DNA of 64,000 nucleotides from Planctomycetota bacterium (GTDB lineage: Bacteria; Planctomycetota; B15-G4). The DNA is taken from positions 1 through 64,000 of the forward strand of contig JAJDEQ010000210.1 in NCBI GenBank assembly GCA_029259695.1, in the 5' to 3' direction. Of the stretch, positions 53,331 through 62,324 are shown one piece after another. The position numbers were made by a program, and so were the translations under genes. Positions within the stretch are counted from its first letter, which is position 1, and the number at the start of each line of letters is the position of its first letter. The notes below the pieces were generated by a model. The model did not search any database and had not been told where the DNA came from. It worked only from the letters and a program-made list of their open reading frames with translations.

Positions 53331-54800
53331 TCAGAGCAGGGGGCCGAGCATCGCGACGGTGTTGTTCCAGAGCCGGTGGGGCATGGACCATGCGGCCACC
53401 ATCTCCCGGGTCACCGGCCGGGAGCGTTCGAGGTACTGGGCCTGGAGGCCCCGCAGCTCGCCGGTCATCTGCGTGTTGTACAGCAGGATGTTGTTCTCGA
53501 AGTTCAGGTCGAAGCTGCGTCGGTCCATGTTGGCCGAGCCGATCAGACTGATCTCGCCATCGACGGTGAAGGTCTTGCTGTGCAGCAGACCACCGGTGAA
53601 CTCGTGGATCTTGACGCCGGCCTCGAGCAGGTCGGCGTAGTAGCTGCGACTGGCCGCCGCGACCACGAAGGAGTCGTTGCGGGCGGGGAGGATCAGGGTC
53701 GTGTCCACGCCGCGGCGGGCCGCGGCGCAGAGACTGTTCTGCATGGTCTGGTCGGGGACGTAGTAGGGCGTCGTGATCGTCATCTCGCGCCGCGCGGCGG
53801 CCATCAGCGCCGTGAACATCTCCGGCATGGCCGAGTAGCGTATCAGGGGGCCGGTGGCGACGATCTGCGCCGGGAAGCCGGGCCTGGTCGCGTGCACCGG
53901 AGCAGCGAGGATCTCTTCGAGGTCCTCGTCGACGGCCGACAGCCAGTCCACAGCGAACAGGTGTTGGTTCTGGCGCGCGATCGGACCCTCGAAGCGCATC
54001 ACCGAGTCCACCCAGGGTGCGTACTTCGCCTTCACGCGGAACTCCGCGTCGGCGCAGTTCTGGCTGCCGCAGTAGGTGATCTGATTGTCGATCACGACGA
54101 TCTTGCGGTGATTGCGCAGGTCGATGCGTCCCGTGAGCAAGGGGGCCAGCAGGCTGTCGATCGGCAGCGCCACGGCGAGCCGGACGCCCGCCTCGCGCAT
54201 GGCTCGCCATGTCTCCGAGGCGATCATGGCCCGCGAGCCCAGGCCGTCCACCATGGCGCGGCACGGCACACCCCGGCTCGCCGCGCGCTGCAGGGCTTCG
54301 GCGACCTTGCAGCCGTTGTTGTCGGTGAGCCAGATGTAGAACAGCAGGTGGACGTGCTCGGTGGCCGCGTCGATGTCCGCCACCAGGCTCGCGATCATCT
54401 CGTTGGAGACGGAGAACAGCCGCGCCGAGTTCCCGCCGTAAGTGTCGACGGGCGTGATCGAGTGAGCGGTGCGGAACAGGTGCTCGACGTGGCTGGGGAC
54501 CTGGGCCTGGAGCTGGGCGGCGCTGCCATCCGACGCAGGCAGGAGCGGCGGCAGTGCGTGGAAGACCTGGGTCTTGCGCTCCTTGCGCCGACGCCCGATG
54601 TTCGTCTCGCCGAAGAGCAGGTAGAGCACGATGCCGCCGACGGGCAGCACGGCGATCACCACGATCCAGGCGATCCGCGACGCGGGCTGGCGGTGCGGAC
54701 GCAGGATGGCCCGGGCGATGAAGATCACCTCGAGCACCTGCAGACCCAGGGCCAGTTGGGTCGCTGCGTCCGGGGTGAACTGATCGAAGCCGAACGTCAC
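53331..54800 (-). CDS. cls: Cardiolipin synthase
   Basis: 489 residues. Two N-terminal transmembrane helices (about 15-35 and 42-62) then two PLD-type HKD motifs: HRKIVVIDNQITYCGSQN and HSKTFTVDGEISLIGSANMD. It condenses two phosphatidylglycerols to cardiolipin in the inner membrane. The basic stretch GRRRKERK follows the second helix. Start GTG at 54800 with AGGAGGGGCAGGAC upstream. Stands between the pseudopilin operon and a beta-helix gene, all on the minus strand. Confidence 0.95.
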   Translation of the reverse strand: MTFGFDQFTPDAATQLALGLQVLEVIFIARAILRPHRQPASRIAWIVVIAVLPVGGIVLYLLFGETNIGRRRKERKTQVFHALPPLLPASDGSAAQLQAQVPSHVEHLFRTAHSITPVDTYGGNSARLFSVSNEMIASLVADIDAATEHVHLLFYIWLTDNNGCKVAEALQRAASRGVPCRAMVDGLGSRAMIASETWRAMREAGVRLAVALPIDSLLAPLLTGRIDLRNHRKIVVIDNQITYCGSQNCADAEFRVKAKYAPWVDSVMRFEGPIARQNQHLFAVDWLSAVDEDLEEILAAPVHATRPGFPAQIVATGPLIRYSAMPEMFTALMAAARREMTITTPYYVPDQTMQNSLCAAARRGVDTTLILPARNDSFVVAAASRSYYADLLEAGVKIHEFTGGLLHSKTFTVDGEISLIGSANMDRRSFDLNFENNILLYNTQMTGELRGLQAQYLERSRPVTREMVAAWSMPHRLWNNTVAMLGPLL

Positions 54801-54908
54801 GTCCTGCCCCTCCTGAGGTCGGGCAGGGAATCATGCACGGGCTGGAGGCCCCCGGCCAGGGCCCGCTGCGGGAGCCCACGGCGAGAGCCCGGGATGGCAC
54901 GCCTTGCG

Positions 54909-56573
54909 TTACGGCGTGGTGCTCTGGATCGCGTTGCTCGCCGAGAAGCCCACGGGGCCCGCGCCGTCGACGATCCAGTACTGATAGAAGGTCACGAAGC
55001 CGGCGGGTGCGCCGACGGGCACGGTGGCGGAGAAGTCGATCGTGCCGCCGACGGACGTGGGCAGGGTCACGAGCAGGTCCACTTCGGGGACCAGCGTGCC
55101 ACCCTTGAAGGCCGCGTTCACCTGCGTGAAGCCCACGACCAGGTAGGCCGTCGTGTTGCCGAGCGCGTCGCTCAGGGACACGTCGAGCGTGCTGCCGCCG
55201 CTGAGCGGGCCGCTCATCACCAGCACGGGCGTGCCCGCGCTGCCGGCCAGGCCGTTGCCCAGGTCGAGGAACGGCGACGGGACGAACTCGAAGGCGCCGA
55301 TGTCCACCACGGGCGCCGGGCCCACGCCGGTGTCGGCCACGGATGGGTCGTCGACGAGACGCGAGCCGCCGGCGAAGTCGAGCAGCGTGCCCACCGGGAC
55401 CTGTGGCGTGTTGCCCGCGTCGATGGCGGCCGAACCGGGCGTCAGTGAGTAGTCACCGGTCAGCACGTCGGCGAACGCCGGGTCCCCGGACAGGTTGCCC
55501 ACGCCGCCGCCGGTGAAACCACCCTCGACGATGCAGTAGTTGATGTCGAAGGTCGGGTTGGCCTGGTTGGAGGAGAACTGCACGCCGCCCGGACCCTCGT
55601 TGTCCCAGAAGATGGAGTTGTGCACCGTGGCGCCGCCGGCGCTCTGGTTGAACAGTCCGGCGGCGAAGTTCACCAGCGAGCTGTTCGACACGACGGTGCA
55701 GTTGCGGATGCGCGTGTTGCCGCCGTTGCCCATCCAGATGGCGCCGCCGCCGCCCGAGCCGGTGGCGACGTTGTCGCGGAAGACGCAGTTGTTCACCAGC
55801 ACACCGTTGGTGGCGAAGATCTCGAGGGCGCCGGCACGCGCCGCCGTGTTGCCTCGGAACAGGCAGCGCTCGAACAACACCGCGCCGCCGCCGGCGATGT
55901 CGAAGGCCCCGCCGAACGAGCCGCCCACGCCGTCCTCGAAGGTGCAGTCGGTGAACTCGGGCGCGCCGCCGTTGTTGACGTAACCGGCCGCGCCGCCGAA
56001 CGTGCAGCGGTTCTCGAGGAAACGGCAGTTGCGGATCGTCGGGCTGACGTTGCCCAGGCACAGGATGCCCGCGCCGCGATCGCGGTTGGCGCCGCCGGTG
56101 GTCGCCGCGCCGCCGCGCACCACGAAGCCGTCGATCACCGCGGTCGTGTTGGTGCCGACGGTGGTGATCACGTGGAAGCTGTTGTCGCCGAACAGGCTGC
56201 TGCCGTCGTTGCCGGCCAGGTCGCCGTCGAGCACGCTGTCGGCCGTGCCGAAGGGCGGGCGTTCGGCGGGGCTCGCCTCGTCACCCGCGAACGAACCCCA
56301 GATCGTCACCCCGTTCTTCAGGGCGAAGGCCACCGTGCGCGAACCCGTGCTCGTGGGCAGGTAGGTGCCCGCTGCCACGAAGATCTCGTCGCCGGACGTG
56401 GCGGCGGCAAGGGCCGTCTGCAGCCCGCCCGAACCCTGGAACGCGTCGGCCCAGGTCGTCCCGTCGTCGAGGCCGGTGGTGAGGTTCGCGTCGACGTGCA
56501 GCGTGTCGGCGGCGGCTGACGCGAGCGGCAGGCACAGGGCGAGAACGAGGGTACGCAGGGGGAGCGTGGTCAT
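54909..56573 (-). CDS. Secreted parallel beta-helix protein with GLAG module
   Basis: 554 residues. Signal peptide (LPLRTLVLALCLPLASAAA), then a polymorphic-membrane-protein-like beta-helix start (LHVDANLTTGLDDGTTWADA) and repeated coils (GILCLGNVSPTIRNCRFLEN, AEIF-like turns, IRNCTVVSNSSLV). A choice-of-anchor-like segment (ALDAG-type SAAIDAGNTPQVPVG, VVDIGAFEFVPSP) follows. Residues 437-554 are a full GLAG module (DLGNGLAGSAGTPVLV, AAFKGGTLVP, FYQYWIVDGAGPVGFSASN). Probably surface-exposed carbohydrate- or matrix-binding. Confidence 0.88.
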   Translation of the reverse strand: MTTLPLRTLVLALCLPLASAAADTLHVDANLTTGLDDGTTWADAFQGSGGLQTALAAATSGDEIFVAAGTYLPTSTGSRTVAFALKNGVTIWGSFAGDEASPAERPPFGTADSVLDGDLAGNDGSSLFGDNSFHVITTVGTNTTAVIDGFVVRGGAATTGGANRDRGAGILCLGNVSPTIRNCRFLENRCTFGGAAGYVNNGGAPEFTDCTFEDGVGGSFGGAFDIAGGGAVLFERCLFRGNTAARAGALEIFATNGVLVNNCVFRDNVATGSGGGGAIWMGNGGNTRIRNCTVVSNSSLVNFAAGLFNQSAGGATVHNSIFWDNEGPGGVQFSSNQANPTFDINYCIVEGGFTGGGVGNLSGDPAFADVLTGDYSLTPGSAAIDAGNTPQVPVGTLLDFAGGSRLVDDPSVADTGVGPAPVVDIGAFEFVPSPFLDLGNGLAGSAGTPVLVMSGPLSGGSTLDVSLSDALGNTTAYLVVGFTQVNAAFKGGTLVPEVDLLVTLPTSVGGTIDFSATVPVGAPAGFVTFYQYWIVDGAGPVGFSASNAIQSTTP

Positions 56574-56672
56574 GGTGTCGGCTGCCGGGGGATCGGGGGA
56601 GGGAGGGCGCGCTCATCGCCGGCGGGAATGATCGGGGAGGACGCCCGCGCGAGCAGCAGCGCGGGATCCTAC

Positions 56673-56695
56673 CACCCCGGTGGAGTTCCGGGGTG
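56673..56695 (-). terminator. Hairpin after the serine protease gene
   Basis: CACCCCGG/CCGGGGTG, 8-bp stem with a 7-nt loop, 19 bp past the stop on the minus strand. No T-run. Confidence 0.5.
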
Positions 56696-56713
56696 CCTAC
56701 GGCGCGCGCGACC

Positions 56714-57934
56714 CTACGGCTGCACCCACGCGCCGATGTCGAACTCGGTGAGTTGGTAGCCGCCGCCGAGGGAGGTCATGGCGGCGTTCATCTCGTCGAA
56801 CCACGCGGTGTAGAAGGGGCCCGACCCGGCGGTGTGATGCGTGAGGATCAGCACGGCCTCGCCGTCCATGATCAGGAAGGCGGGGTTGCCGCTGTCGCCG
56901 CCGATGAGTGTCTCGGCGAACGATGCGCGCAGCGGGTCGATGGGCGTGGTGTGGGTCGAGATCTTGATCGACTCGTTGAGCGAGGTCAGGTCGCGCACGA
57001 GGGCCTTCTCCTCCTGGTCGAGGTGCAGCATGGGCAGGCGCGAGAGCTCCCACAGGTAGTCGGCCCAGTTGCGCGGCATGATCTTGTGGAAGCCGATCTC
57101 CGGGGGCACGTCGGAATCGAGGATGCCGATGGCCGTGTCGCCGCCGGGCAGCAGCACGCCGCCCAGGGTGCGGGTGACGGTGGTGTTGTCCGCCGTCACG
57201 AACACGATCTGGCTGCCGGGTGTGATCTGGTAGTGCGCGGCGAACACGATGTGGCGCGGGCTCACGAGCGTGCCGGCGCGACGGTTGGCCTCCAGTGCGT
57301 TCCACGGGCTGAGACCGGTGAGGTCGATGTCGGCGGCCCAGCAATCGGGGTTGCGCACGTAGGTCTGGGTGCCGAAGTCCTGCGACGTGTAGATCGGCAT
57401 CGAGGTCGCGGGCGGGTCGGCCACGGCGAGCAGCGCGTCGAGCTCCTCGGACAACTCGTCGTACAGTTGGGTGGCGGTGACCACCAGACCGTTGCTGGCT
57501 GCGAACCCGGCCGGGCCGGCGGTGTCGGCGATCCAGCACTGGAAGTAGATCTGCGTGCCGTCGGGGATGCCGCTGGGCACGCCGCCCTGGATGTCGATGC
57601 TCGCCGGCAACCCCGCGCTACCACCCGTGGGCGCGACGAACAACAGGTCCGGCGCCGGCACGAACACGCCGCCCTTGAAGGGCAGGTCGATGGCCGCCAG
57701 ACCGATGGCCCAGAACGACGTGGCCTCGGCGCGCGCGTCCGCCAGCGACAACGTCACCGTCGTATTCGCCATCAGCGGACCGTCACCGCTCAGCACGGGC
57801 GCGCCGTGCGTGCCCGCCAGACCGTTGCCCAGGTCGGTCCAGTTCTCGCCGCCGCCGGCGGCCACGGCCTGCGTGACGGCGACCGCACAGATGAGGGTCC
57901 AGACCAGGGTCCGCAGGATCTTCAACTGCTGCAC
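56714..57934 (-). CDS. Secreted trypsin-like serine protease with N-terminal GLAG module
   Basis: 406 residues. Signal peptide (ILRTLVWTLICAVAVTQAVA), then a GLAG module at residues 34-156 (DLGNGLAGTHGAPVLSGDGP, LPFKGGVFVP, FQCWIADTAGPAGFAASN). A chymotrypsin-type domain follows with all three triad residues: His234 in LVSPRHIVFAAHYQI, Asp266 in GGDTAIGI and Ser348 in GGDSGNPAF. This is the only copy here where the module is N-terminal. GTG at 57934 has GGAG at 8 nt; GTG at 57943 is an alternative. Confidence 0.87.
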   Translation of the reverse strand: MQQLKILRTLVWTLICAVAVTQAVAAGGGENWTDLGNGLAGTHGAPVLSGDGPLMANTTVTLSLADARAEATSFWAIGLAAIDLPFKGGVFVPAPDLLFVAPTGGSAGLPASIDIQGGVPSGIPDGTQIYFQCWIADTAGPAGFAASNGLVVTATQLYDELSEELDALLAVADPPATSMPIYTSQDFGTQTYVRNPDCWAADIDLTGLSPWNALEANRRAGTLVSPRHIVFAAHYQITPGSQIVFVTADNTTVTRTLGGVLLPGGDTAIGILDSDVPPEIGFHKIMPRNWADYLWELSRLPMLHLDQEEKALVRDLTSLNESIKISTHTTPIDPLRASFAETLIGGDSGNPAFLIMDGEAVLILTHHTAGSGPFYTAWFDEMNAAMTSLGGGYQLTEFDIGAWVQP

Positions 57935-58073
57935 GAGACGCACTCCAATCCATCCCCCGCCGGAGAGGATACAGCGGATCCGCGGATGCGTGCCGATCAG
58001 AGCCGGGCGAGCCCGACAGGGCACCGTGATGTGAGCTTGCACCGCCGCTGGCCGACGTGCGGACGCGCCCGCC

Positions 58074-58328
58074 TCAGTTCGACCCGGCCTCCTCGATCAT
58101 CGCGTCGAGTTGGAGCACGTGATCGTGGGGGACGCGGCCGCGCTGGTACTTGCGCCAGAGCACGTCGCGCAGTTCCTGCAGGTCGTCGAGGGGTGGGGGC
58201 GAGAGCACGGTCCAGTCGGGCTCCGACTTGAGGCGCGCCTCGAGCGTCCAGTGCTTGCCGTTGCGCGTGGCACGCACACAACGCACTTCGCCCTCGTCGG
58301 TGTCTTCACGCCACTCGTGCACTGGCAA
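58074..58328 (-). CDS. Small conserved-looking hypothetical protein
   Basis: 84 residues, unrecognised. Charged, with WxxxxR-type aromatic-basic pairs (KHWTLEARLKSEPDWTVLS) and a C-terminal helix (HDHVLQLDAMIEEAGSN). Codon pattern looks coding. Start is TTG at 58328 with GGGAG 7 nt upstream, or GTG at 58322. No signal peptide or membrane helix. Lies between the protease gene and the repeat array. Confidence 0.65.
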   Translation of the reverse strand: MPVHEWREDTDEGEVRCVRATRNGKHWTLEARLKSEPDWTVLSPPPLDDLQELRDVLWRKYQRGRVPHDHVLQLDAMIEEAGSN

Positions 58329-58661
58329 GCTGCCGCTCCCGGTCGGGTTCCAGGAGCGTCACTCTACCGAGTGGCGCGGCGCGTGCCAGGGTCCGCGCCC
58401 CCCGGCTCGATCGGACGCGGCGTTGCCGCCGGACGTCGCTTCGGCTCGATCGGGCGCGGCGTTGCCGCCGGACGCCGCTTCGGATCGATCGGGCACGACG
58501 TGGCGTCCGGGCGGCCGGATCCCGGGGTACGATCGCGACGCTTCCTTCGGGTTTCGCTGAACCGTTTCCGGAGGGCGTGCCCTCTTCCCCGGCGACACGA
58601 CGCTGGCTGAGCGGTGCGGCCCACCCCGGGACGCGTGCCGAGCCACGGAAACGGGAGCACG
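58329..58661. other. 333-bp gene-free region with tandem repeat
   Basis: Divergent intergenic region between the small gene and the sigma fusion gene. Holds the 39-bp repeat array at 58403-58512 and the ribosome site (GGGAG) of the gene at 58662. Confidence 0.6.
58403..58512. repeat. 39-bp tandem repeat, 2.8 copies
   Basis: Two near-identical 39-bp units (58403-58441, 58442-58480), beginning CGGCTCGATCGG, and a degenerate third (58481-58512), in the divergent promoter region of the sigma fusion gene. Units 1 and 2 differ at two positions. Confidence 0.85.
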
Positions 58662-61600
58662 ATGAGCCACGGCATGACCCACCTGGATACCGACGCCCTG
58701 CTGGTCCACCGGGACTTCCTGCAGGGGCTCGCACGCAATCTGCTCGGAGACGAGCACCTGGCCGAGGACGCGGTGTCCGACGCGTGGGTCGCCGCGCTGA
58801 CGCACCCGCCTCGCGAGCACGGCAAGCTGCGCTCGTGGTTGGCCACGACGACGCGGCGGGCGGCGCAGGCGCGGGCCGTCGGCGAGGGCCGTCGCAGGCG
58901 CCGGGAAGGTGCGGTGGCCCGGGTCGACGCCCTGCCGTCCACGGCGCAGATCGCCGAACAGGAAGCCGTCCGCCAGCAAGTGGTGGAAGCCGTGCTCGCG
59001 CTGCAGGAGCCGTACCTCAGCGTGATCCTGATGCGCTTCTACCAGGACCTGCCGCCGCGGGAGATCGCCCGAGCTCTCGGCGAACCGGTGGAGACGGTGC
59101 GCACGCGCATCAAGCGCGGCCTGGCGCAGTTGCGCGAACGCCTCGACACCCATCACGGTGGCGATCGCAGCGCGTGGTCGGCGCTCGTCGTCCCGCTCGC
59201 GTTCCCGCGGGCCGGCGCGGCCGCCGTGACCAAGGCGGGCCTGTTGTCGTTCGCCGGCTCGAAGCTGGTGGCCGTCGTGATCGTGGTGCCGTTCCTGATC
59301 GCGACCTGGTGGTGGTTGACGCGCGTTCCGGCGGCGCCGACGGAAGGCACCGAGCGGGGCACGGCCGTCGTGGCGCCGGCGCACGAAGGCAACGCCGGCG
59401 CAGGCGAGGCGACGGCCGCCGCCCTGCTCGGCGGGAGTGCGACGGCACCCGAGCCCCTGGCCCCCGCGGTGGTCGCCGCGCCGGCGGGGCACGTCGTCCA
59501 CCCGGTGGTGACGGGCACGGTGTTGGACGCGAGTGGGGATCCGCTGCCGGGCGCCGACGTGTTCCTGGTGGGGCTGGTCGTGAAGGACTGGGCCTCCCTG
59601 GAGCGTTCGTCCGGCGACGGGCCCGAGCCGATGCCGCCCTGGGTCGAACGTCGGGGAACAGCCGACGCCGACGGGCGTTTCCGCTTCGAAGGACTGGGCG
59701 AGGGGCTCTTCTTCGCCGGCAGCAAGGCGCCCCATTTCGCGGTCGGTGCGGTGCTGATCGTCGGTGCGCCGGATGCGGAGGCGCGGGAGCGCGTCACGGG
59801 CGGACTCTCGACGATGTTCGCGGGCTGGAAGGACGGCCGCCCAAGGGTGTACGAGCTGGCAGGGGACGGGGACGTCGATGTGCGCGTCGCCGTGCGTCAG
59901 GCCGAGGTCGTCTCCGGTCACGCGCGGACGCCCGACGGCAACGCCGTGGCGGGAGCCGAGGTCTTCGCCCTGTCCCCGGACGCGTTGCTGTTGATCGCCG
60001 GGGCAGCCGACATGAGCGTCGGCTTGGCCCGCGTCGCCGAGTGGGCGGGCAGCACACGCAGCGATGATCGCGGTCGTTACGAGCTGACGTCCGCACCGGG
60101 CCCCGCCCTGATCCTGGCGCGCGCACCGGCCATGGAGGTGGCGCAGGGCACTGTGATGGTCGAGGCCGGCGCCAGTCCCCCCGACGTGGACCTGACCCTG
60201 GTGCCGTTGCGCGCCGGCGAGGTGAACGGCGTGGTGCGTGCGCGCACAGCGGATGGATCGCTGCGACCGTTGGCGGATGCGGTGGTCTACCTGACGCGCG
60301 CCGCGGATGCCGACCCGCAAGCGGCGCTCGATCCCGCGCGCCTGCTCGAACGCCACGGTCGCCCTTCGGTGCGCACCGACGAGCAGGGTCGTTTCCGCTT
60401 CGTCGACCTGGCCGCGTCCCTGGCCCACATGTGGCCGGCGGGAGTGCTCGGCGCGCGCTCGGACGTGGCGCTGCTGGCGACCGCACCGGGCTTCGTTCCC
60501 ACGTGGTCCGACGCCGTGGCGGTGCAATCCGAGAAGCCCTTCGTGACGTTGCTGCTCGATGCCGGCGCACCCCTTTCCGGTGTGGTGCTCGACGCGGCCG
60601 ACGATCGGGTGCTGCGCGGTGTGCGTGTCACGGCCCACGTGGACTGGCCGGGCGGCGGGCCGGCCTCGGGGCCGTGGTGGCTCACGGCGCAGGCCAGCGA
60701 GCGTTCACCGATCGTGGTGGGCGAGCGCCCCGACGGCGGGGCTTCGCTCGTCGAAGTGACGTCGTTCACGCCGGCCCAGCCGGACGACGAGGCGCGGGGG
60801 CACGCCGAGCCCGCGCCGGGCAGGCTGCACTTCCGGGCCTGGACCGATCAGGAGGGTCGCTTCGAGTTGCCGGCGTTGCCATTCGGCACGCTGCGCTTGC
60901 AGGCCGCCGCCAACGGTCATCGAACGGGTGAGTTCGACATCGCCCACACGGCGGGCACGCACCCAGCGGACGCGCCCGCTCCGGCCCGTACGCCGGCCGG
61001 CGGTCAGGTCGCTCGAGCAGCGGGGGACGTCGAGGCCGCTGCGGACGCCGTGATCCTGCGCATGCACGCCGTCGACCACGTGGTGGGCGGCAAGGTGTCG
61101 ACGCCGGCCGGGATGCCGGCGCCTTACGAACTCCCCTACGGCGACGATCCCGGCTGGGCGGTCATGCAGCGGGCCTCGTCGTGGTGGCAGGTCTACGGGT
61201 TCCGCCACGACCCGTCGCCGCTGCTCGGCGATGCGCGCCACGCCGAGGACGGATACCTGAGCCGGCTCGGCGGCCGGGCAGCCGACTACGACGAGCGCAC
61301 GGGGCGCTGGTTGCTGCAGGTGCCACCCGCCTGGGGCGCCGAGTTGTGGGTCGTGTTGGTCGCCGCGGGCGTCGAGCCCGTCCTGTGTCCCGCGCTGCTG
61401 GGGGATCAGGGCATCGACTTCGTCGTCGATCCGCACCGGGCGCAGCGGCGACTGGCGACGTTCGAAGTGCGCAGCTTCGATCGGCGCAGTGGAGCACCGT
61501 TGGACGCTGCGTCGGTCGACGTGTTCCCACACGGCGGCGCGACACAACGGACACACGCCACCTACGTGATGGAGCATCGGGGGTCCGGTCGCGTGGCCGC

Positions 61601-62252
61601 ACCCGGGCACTACGACCTGCGGGTGAGCAAGGACGGCTACGGCGCGGTGCTGATCGCCGACCGCGAGGTGCTCGGTGGCGACGTCCTGGGCCCGATCGAC
61701 GCACACCTGGGACCGCCCGCATCGATCGAGCTGTCCACGACGCTGCTCACGCCCGACGTGCCGAAGGGGGCGCCGGTCCCGCCGGCCAGCGTCTCGGTGG
61801 CGCTCTACGACAGCGATGGCCGCCGGGTGGTGAACCGTTCGAGCGACACGGGGGAGATCGTCTTCGACGGCCTGGGCGCCGGCCGCTACTTCGTGCGCGC
61901 CCTGCAGTTCGGGACCGCCGAGGCAACCGCCCGGGTCGACGTCGGCGAGGGCGAGACCCGTCGCATCATGCTGCCGCTCCAGCGCGGTGAACCGATCGAC
62001 CTGCGCTTCGCTCCCGAGTGGTCGACGCACGTGGGCCAGGCGCACCTGACCATCGCGGACGCCGCGGGCCGTCTGCACACCAGCCTGTTCCTGGGCCCGC
62101 ACGATCTGGCGTTCTTCGCCGTGCGCGGGTATCGACTGCGCGTGGAGGCGGGCCGCTACGTCGTGCGGCTGAGGGGGGCCGGTCTGCCGGTCATCGAAGC
62201 CGAGGTCGATGTGGTGGCCGGCGCGGGCGCGACGGTGATGGTGCAACCCTGA
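58662..62252 (+). CDS. ECF sigma factor fused to membrane-anchored carboxypeptidase-regulatory-like ectodomain
   Basis: 1196 residues. Residues 10-75 are sigma region 2 (VHRDFLQGLARNLLGDEHLA, then EDAVSDAWVAALTHPP), and 105-160 are region 4 (LQEPYLSVILMRFYQDLPPR, then EIARALGEPVETVRTRIKRG). A single transmembrane helix is at 201-219 (KLVAVVIVVPFLIATWWWL). From about 290 to the end are tandem beta domains of the carboxypeptidase-regulatory / SpaA kind (VTGTVLDASGDPLPGADVFL; DEQGRFRFVDLAA; VALYDSDGRRVVN). The sigma part would be cytoplasmic and the ~970-residue part extracytoplasmic, so release probably needs proteolysis. GGGAG precedes the ATG. Confidence 0.92.
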   Translation: MSHGMTHLDTDALLVHRDFLQGLARNLLGDEHLAEDAVSDAWVAALTHPPREHGKLRSWLATTTRRAAQARAVGEGRRRRREGAVARVDALPSTAQIAEQEAVRQQVVEAVLALQEPYLSVILMRFYQDLPPREIARALGEPVETVRTRIKRGLAQLRERLDTHHGGDRSAWSALVVPLAFPRAGAAAVTKAGLLSFAGSKLVAVVIVVPFLIATWWWLTRVPAAPTEGTERGTAVVAPAHEGNAGAGEATAAALLGGSATAPEPLAPAVVAAPAGHVVHPVVTGTVLDASGDPLPGADVFLVGLVVKDWASLERSSGDGPEPMPPWVERRGTADADGRFRFEGLGEGLFFAGSKAPHFAVGAVLIVGAPDAEARERVTGGLSTMFAGWKDGRPRVYELAGDGDVDVRVAVRQAEVVSGHARTPDGNAVAGAEVFALSPDALLLIAGAADMSVGLARVAEWAGSTRSDDRGRYELTSAPGPALILARAPAMEVAQGTVMVEAGASPPDVDLTLVPLRAGEVNGVVRARTADGSLRPLADAVVYLTRAADADPQAALDPARLLERHGRPSVRTDEQGRFRFVDLAASLAHMWPAGVLGARSDVALLATAPGFVPTWSDAVAVQSEKPFVTLLLDAGAPLSGVVLDAADDRVLRGVRVTAHVDWPGGGPASGPWWLTAQASERSPIVVGERPDGGASLVEVTSFTPAQPDDEARGHAEPAPGRLHFRAWTDQEGRFELPALPFGTLRLQAAANGHRTGEFDIAHTAGTHPADAPAPARTPAGGQVARAAGDVEAAADAVILRMHAVDHVVGGKVSTPAGMPAPYELPYGDDPGWAVMQRASSWWQVYGFRHDPSPLLGDARHAEDGYLSRLGGRAADYDERTGRWLLQVPPAWGAELWVVLVAAGVEPVLCPALLGDQGIDFVVDPHRAQRRLATFEVRSFDRRSGAPLDAASVDVFPHGGATQRTHATYVMEHRGSGRVAAPGHYDLRVSKDGYGAVLIADREVLGGDVLGPIDAHLGPPASIELSTTLLTPDVPKGAPVPPASVSVALYDSDGRRVVNRSSDTGEIVFDGLGAGRYFVRALQFGTAEATARVDVGEGETRRIMLPLQRGEPIDLRFAPEWSTHVGQAHLTIADAAGRLHTSLFLGPHDLAFFAVRGYRLRVEAGRYVVRLRGAGLPVIEAEVDVVAGAGATVMVQP

Positions 62253-62273
62253 TCCGCGTCACCGTCCGCGCGC

Positions 62274-62310
62274 GAGGGTGATGACGTCGGTTGTCGACGT
62301 CGTCACCCTC
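62274..62310. terminator. Strong bidirectional terminator hairpin
   Basis: 62274-62289 and 62295-62310 pair over 16 bp (one G-T), 5-nt loop; core GAGGGTGATGACGTCG. Between convergent genes, 21 bp past the sigma fusion stop and 14 bp past the selenoprotein stop. Confidence 0.85.
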
Positions 62311-62324
62311 GTCGTCCGCGAGGA

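Noticed and set aside
58110-58610. Plus-strand frame with a 13-residue repeat (GSIGRGVAAGRRF)
   Set aside because: Produced by the 39-bp tandem repeat; it has no start signal and overlaps the small minus-strand gene.
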